NCBI RefSeq assembly: GCF_000973105.1
Contig: NC_015844.1
Coordinates: 2,662,501-2,726,500, forward strand
DNA: 64,000 nt
Direction of reading: 5' to 3'
Source of the DNA: Zobellia galactanivorans
GTDB taxonomy: Bacteria > Bacteroidota > Bacteroidia > Flavobacteriales > Flavobacteriaceae
The notes under the pieces were generated by a model. The model was not told where the DNA came from and ran no database searches. It saw only the letters and a program-made list of their open reading frames with translations. This document shows positions 61,643 through 64,000 of the stretch, one piece after another (the first letter of the stretch is position 1; every line of letters starts with the position of its first letter). The translations under genes were made by a program, and so were the position numbers.

Positions 61643-62878
61643 TTATAATAATTTGCGGATATGGTCCATAATCTCTACGCTGGCTCCTTTGTTCTTCGAG
61701 ATATAAGAGGCGTTTATCTGTCCCGTTTGTTTGCGTAGGTCAGTATTGTCGAGAAGCTTTTTTAGCAATTCGCCGAAGGTCCATTGGTCTTTTATGGGGT
61801 AGATGCCTTTTTGCCTTACCAAGTCTTCGGCTTCCTTGAACCCTTCATAGTTTGGGCCGATGATGACGGGAATGCCGAAAACGGCAGGTTCCAAGGTGTT
61901 GTGCAATCCGGTGGAAAAACCGCCCCCGACATATGCGATGTCGGCGTAACTGTATATTTTGGTCAACAATCCGATGTGGTCAATGATCAATACATCGTAA
62001 TCGCGTAAGTGGTTGTTGGCGATGTTGGAGTAGAGCGTGGTCTTTTTTGTGAACGCTCCGGCCAGTCCTAAGATCTTGTCCTTTTTAATGGTATGGGGTG
62101 CCAAAACGTATTTGAGGTTTTTTGGGGCGTTGTTGATGTGGTCGATCAATATGGCTTCGTCTTCGGGCCATGTGCTTCCGGCTACAAAACAAAGCTTATC
62201 GCTTTTGAAGGCCGCCATAAAGTCTAAGCTGTTATCTCGGTCTAATATTTCAGAAACGCGGTCTAGACGGGTATCCCCGCTAATGGTTACATTAGTGATC
62301 CCGATGGATTCTAGTAGTGTTTTTGAATTTTCGTCCTGAACAAAATAATACGAGAATTTTTTGAGCGTATTTCTCATGAATCCACCGTAGGCCTTAAAAT
62401 AGGCTTGGTTCTTTTTGAATAGGGCGGAAATCAATATTGATGGAACCTTTTTGGTGTCCAAGGCACGCATATAATTGGGCCAAACCTCGTACTTGATAAA
62501 AATGGCCAGGTCAGGATGTACCATTTTTATAAAACGTGCGGCATTTTTTGCCGTATCCATGGGAAGGTAGGCTACGACATCGGCCGCTGTTGTGTTCTTT
62601 TTTACCTCGTATCCCGAGGGAGAGAAAAACGTAAGTACGATTTTGTGCGATGGATATTCGGTTTTGAGTCTTTCGATAATAGGAAGCCCTTGTTCGTACT
62701 CGCCCAAGGAGGCGGCATGAACCCAGAGGGTGTTGTCTTCCTTCGAAATGGCATTGCCGAGCACCTCAAAAGATTGCTTTCGGCCGTCAACGAACAGCTT
62801 GAGCTTTGAACTGAAAAGGGACAAGACTTTCAAGATATACCAAGAAATCTGAACAATCACATTATAGATGCCGCGCAC
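61643..62878 (-). CDS. waaA: 3-deoxy-D-manno-octulosonic acid (KDO) transferase
   Basis: A 411-residue inner-membrane GT30 enzyme that transfers KDO from CMP-KDO to lipid A precursor. An N-terminal membrane anchor (IYNVIVQISWYILKVLSLF) is followed by WVHAASLGEYEQG with the catalytic Glu60, FIKYEVWPNYM, SILISALFKKNQAYF, the CMP-binding half with FVAGSTWPEDEAILI, LAPHTIKK, YADIAYVGGGFSTGLHNTLEPAVFGIPVIIGP, and a C-terminal helix. Length and motif order fit WaaA/KdtA. It is divergent from the sugar aminotransferase gene across 91 bases, so envelope polysaccharide genes probably continue beyond the window. Confidence 0.93.
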   Translation of the reverse strand: MRGIYNVIVQISWYILKVLSLFSSKLKLFVDGRKQSFEVLGNAISKEDNTLWVHAASLGEYEQGLPIIERLKTEYPSHKIVLTFFSPSGYEVKKNTTAADVVAYLPMDTAKNAARFIKMVHPDLAIFIKYEVWPNYMRALDTKKVPSILISALFKKNQAYFKAYGGFMRNTLKKFSYYFVQDENSKTLLESIGITNVTISGDTRLDRVSEILDRDNSLDFMAAFKSDKLCFVAGSTWPEDEAILIDHINNAPKNLKYVLAPHTIKKDKILGLAGAFTKKTTLYSNIANNHLRDYDVLIIDHIGLLTKIYSYADIAYVGGGFSTGLHNTLEPAVFGIPVIIGPNYEGFKEAEDLVRQKGIYPIKDQWTFGELLKKLLDNTDLRKQTGQINASYISKNKGASVEIMDHIRKLL

Positions 62879-62969
62879 TGATCGATATTTTGGGCTAAAT
62901 TACGCTTCTTTACAGAAAATAGTACTGCTTGGTTTCGTATTTTTGCTGTGATCTATTTAATTCATCACG

Positions 62970-64000
62970 ATGAGAAAAATTCAAATGGTCGACTTGGGCG
63001 GCCAATACGAGGGGATAAAGGAACAAGTTAATTCGGCCATTGCCACCATTATGGAAACTTCCGCTTTTATAAACGGTCCGGAAGTACGGTCCTTTCAAAA
63101 AGAGTTGGAGGACTACCTTGGGGTAAAACACGTTATCCCTTGTGCCAACGGTACCGATGCCTTACAAATAGCGATGATGGGCCTAGGTCTGAAACCGGGC
63201 GATGAGGTAATTACGGCAGATTTTACATTTGCGGCAACGGTAGAGGTCATCGCACTTTTGCAATTGACCCCGGTCTTGGTCGATGTCGATATGGATTCGT
63301 TCAATATCAATATAGAGGCCGTAGAAAAGGCAATTACCCCAAAAACGAAGGCTATAGTGCCGGTACATCTATTCGGGCAATGCGCCAATATGGATGCCAT
63401 TATGCAATTGGCCGAGAAACATAACCTTTTTGTTATAGAGGATAACGCACAGGCTATAGGGGCCGATTATACTTTTGACGACGGTAGAAAACAAAAGGCC
63501 GGTACGATTGGCCATGTAGGGGCTACCTCCTTTTTTCCTTCAAAGAATCTAGGGGCCTATGGTGATGGCGGTGCCATTTTTACCAATGATGATAAACTTG
63601 CGCATACCCTAAGGGGTATCGTAAATCACGGCATGTACGAAAGGTACCATCACGATGTAGTAGGCGTTAATTCGAGATTAGATTCCATTCAGGCAGCTGT
63701 CTTAAGGGCGAAATTGCCAAAATTGGATGGGTATTGCGATCGAAGGAGGGCCGCGGCCCGAAGTTATAACCAGGCCTTTAAGGGACAGTCGAATATAGTA
63801 ACGCCCCAAACGGTCAAGTGTGAAAAGGAAATATGTGATGATTGTAGTTGTCACGTCTTCCATCAGTATACCTTACGGATCACCAATGGCAAACGCGACG
63901 GACTTGTGAAGCATTTGGCGGAGAACGATATTCCTTGTGGCGTGTATTACCCTATTCCGTTACACCTACAAAAAGCCTATGTGGATGAGCGTTATGACGA
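62970..64000 (+). CDS. DegT/DnrJ/EryC1/StrS family sugar aminotransferase, N-terminal part
   Basis: The frame starts at ATG 62970 and runs through the window end with 343 codons visible (family size about 370-390). PLP-dependent fold type I motifs are clear: CANGTDALQIAMMGLGLKPGDEVI, VIEDNAQAIGA with the pyridine-binding Asp158, SFFPSKNLGAYGDGGAIFTND with the PLP Lys192, and NSRLDSIQAAVLRAKL. The sequence is closest in style to WbpE/WlbC-type enzymes that aminate 3-keto sugar nucleotides for O-antigen or capsule synthesis. One oddity is a Cys cluster (CEKEICDDCSC) before the HVFHQYTLR motif, also seen in some flavobacterial relatives. TATTTTTG at 62938-62945 is a possible -7 element. Next to waaA, an envelope-glycan role is likely. 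Confidence 0.9.
   Translation, partial: MRKIQMVDLGGQYEGIKEQVNSAIATIMETSAFINGPEVRSFQKELEDYLGVKHVIPCANGTDALQIAMMGLGLKPGDEVITADFTFAATVEVIALLQLTPVLVDVDMDSFNINIEAVEKAITPKTKAIVPVHLFGQCANMDAIMQLAEKHNLFVIEDNAQAIGADYTFDDGRKQKAGTIGHVGATSFFPSKNLGAYGDGGAIFTNDDKLAHTLRGIVNHGMYERYHHDVVGVNSRLDSIQAAVLRAKLPKLDGYCDRRRAAARSYNQAFKGQSNIVTPQTVKCEKEICDDCSCHVFHQYTLRITNGKRDGLVKHLAENDIPCGVYYPIPLHLQKAYVDERYD

Noticed and set aside
1-64000. CRISPR arrays, restriction systems, prophage or toxin-antitoxin genes
   Set aside because: I saw no regularly spaced repeats of CRISPR size and no Cas, methylase, phage structural or toxin motifs. The only tandem array is the tRNA-flank repeat, whose units are 99-124 bases with no spacers.

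Overview
The window looks like chromosome of a marine, polysaccharide-degrading member of the Flavobacteriia (Bacteroidota; the Zobellia/Maribacter type is my best guess, not proven). The evidence is three SusC/SusD pairs, a hybrid two-component regulator, ECF sigma/FecR pairs with STN-bearing TonB receptors, a type IX secretion C-terminal domain, lipoprotein signals with acidic residues after the cysteine, A-rich rather than Shine-Dalgarno leaders, and promoters of the Bacteroidota form TTTG-N19/20-TAnnTTTG.

Layout. 1-10.8 kb is mostly housekeeping: DUF4230 (cut by the window start), Dabb protein, GNAT, MmcQ/YjbR, a membrane MutS-like ATPase, a YdjM-type membrane protein, an HPt protein, DUF4407, a BlaI/BlaR1 pair with its operators, PhnA/YjdM and an M20 dipeptidase. 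A tRNA-Leu(UAG) at 10.9 kb is followed by a repeat array that carries copies of its own 3' end. 11.4-19.6 kb is a minus-strand operon: ECF sigma, FecR, STN-SusC, SusD and a DUF1080 (3-keto-glycoside hydrolase-like) lipoprotein. Another repeat copy, ending in 16 bases of the tRNA 3' end, closes this segment at 19.88 kb.

20.2-47.7 kb is a carbohydrate-utilisation region. Two paralogous SusC-SusD-glycan-binding-lipoprotein cassettes point away from each other (minus strand 20.2-26.7 kb, plus strand 34.3-40.8 kb). Between them lie a degraded IS3-family element, a double-domain universal stress protein and a 1367-residue hybrid two-component regulator. The plus-strand cassette is followed by a GH42-like clan GH-A enzyme with a type IX sorting domain, a decayed sialate-O-acetylesterase-like gene and a convergent GH2 beta-galactosidase-like enzyme. 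The likely substrate is a galactose-containing (perhaps red-algal) glycan, but the sequence alone does not settle this.

48.1-52.4 kb is a compact plus-strand module: a small exported His/Cys protein, a His-rich TonB receptor and two His-rich DUF4625-like lipoproteins. I read it as a transition-metal (zinc-like) uptake system. 52.5-57.3 kb holds an STN-bearing TonB receptor and FecR on the minus strand, with their ECF sigma gene divergent. 57.4-64 kb has an FAH-family enzyme, an exported sugar isomerase/epimerase-like protein paired with an exported Gfo/Idh/MocA oxidoreductase, a 42-residue membrane protein, KDO transferase (waaA) and a DegT-type sugar aminotransferase cut by the window end.

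The points most worth a second look are the tRNA-Leu 3'-end duplication flanking the DUF1080 operon, the His-rich metal module, the mirrored SusCD cassettes with TTGATnAAA repeats at one promoter, and the BlaI boxes lying exactly over both promoter elements.
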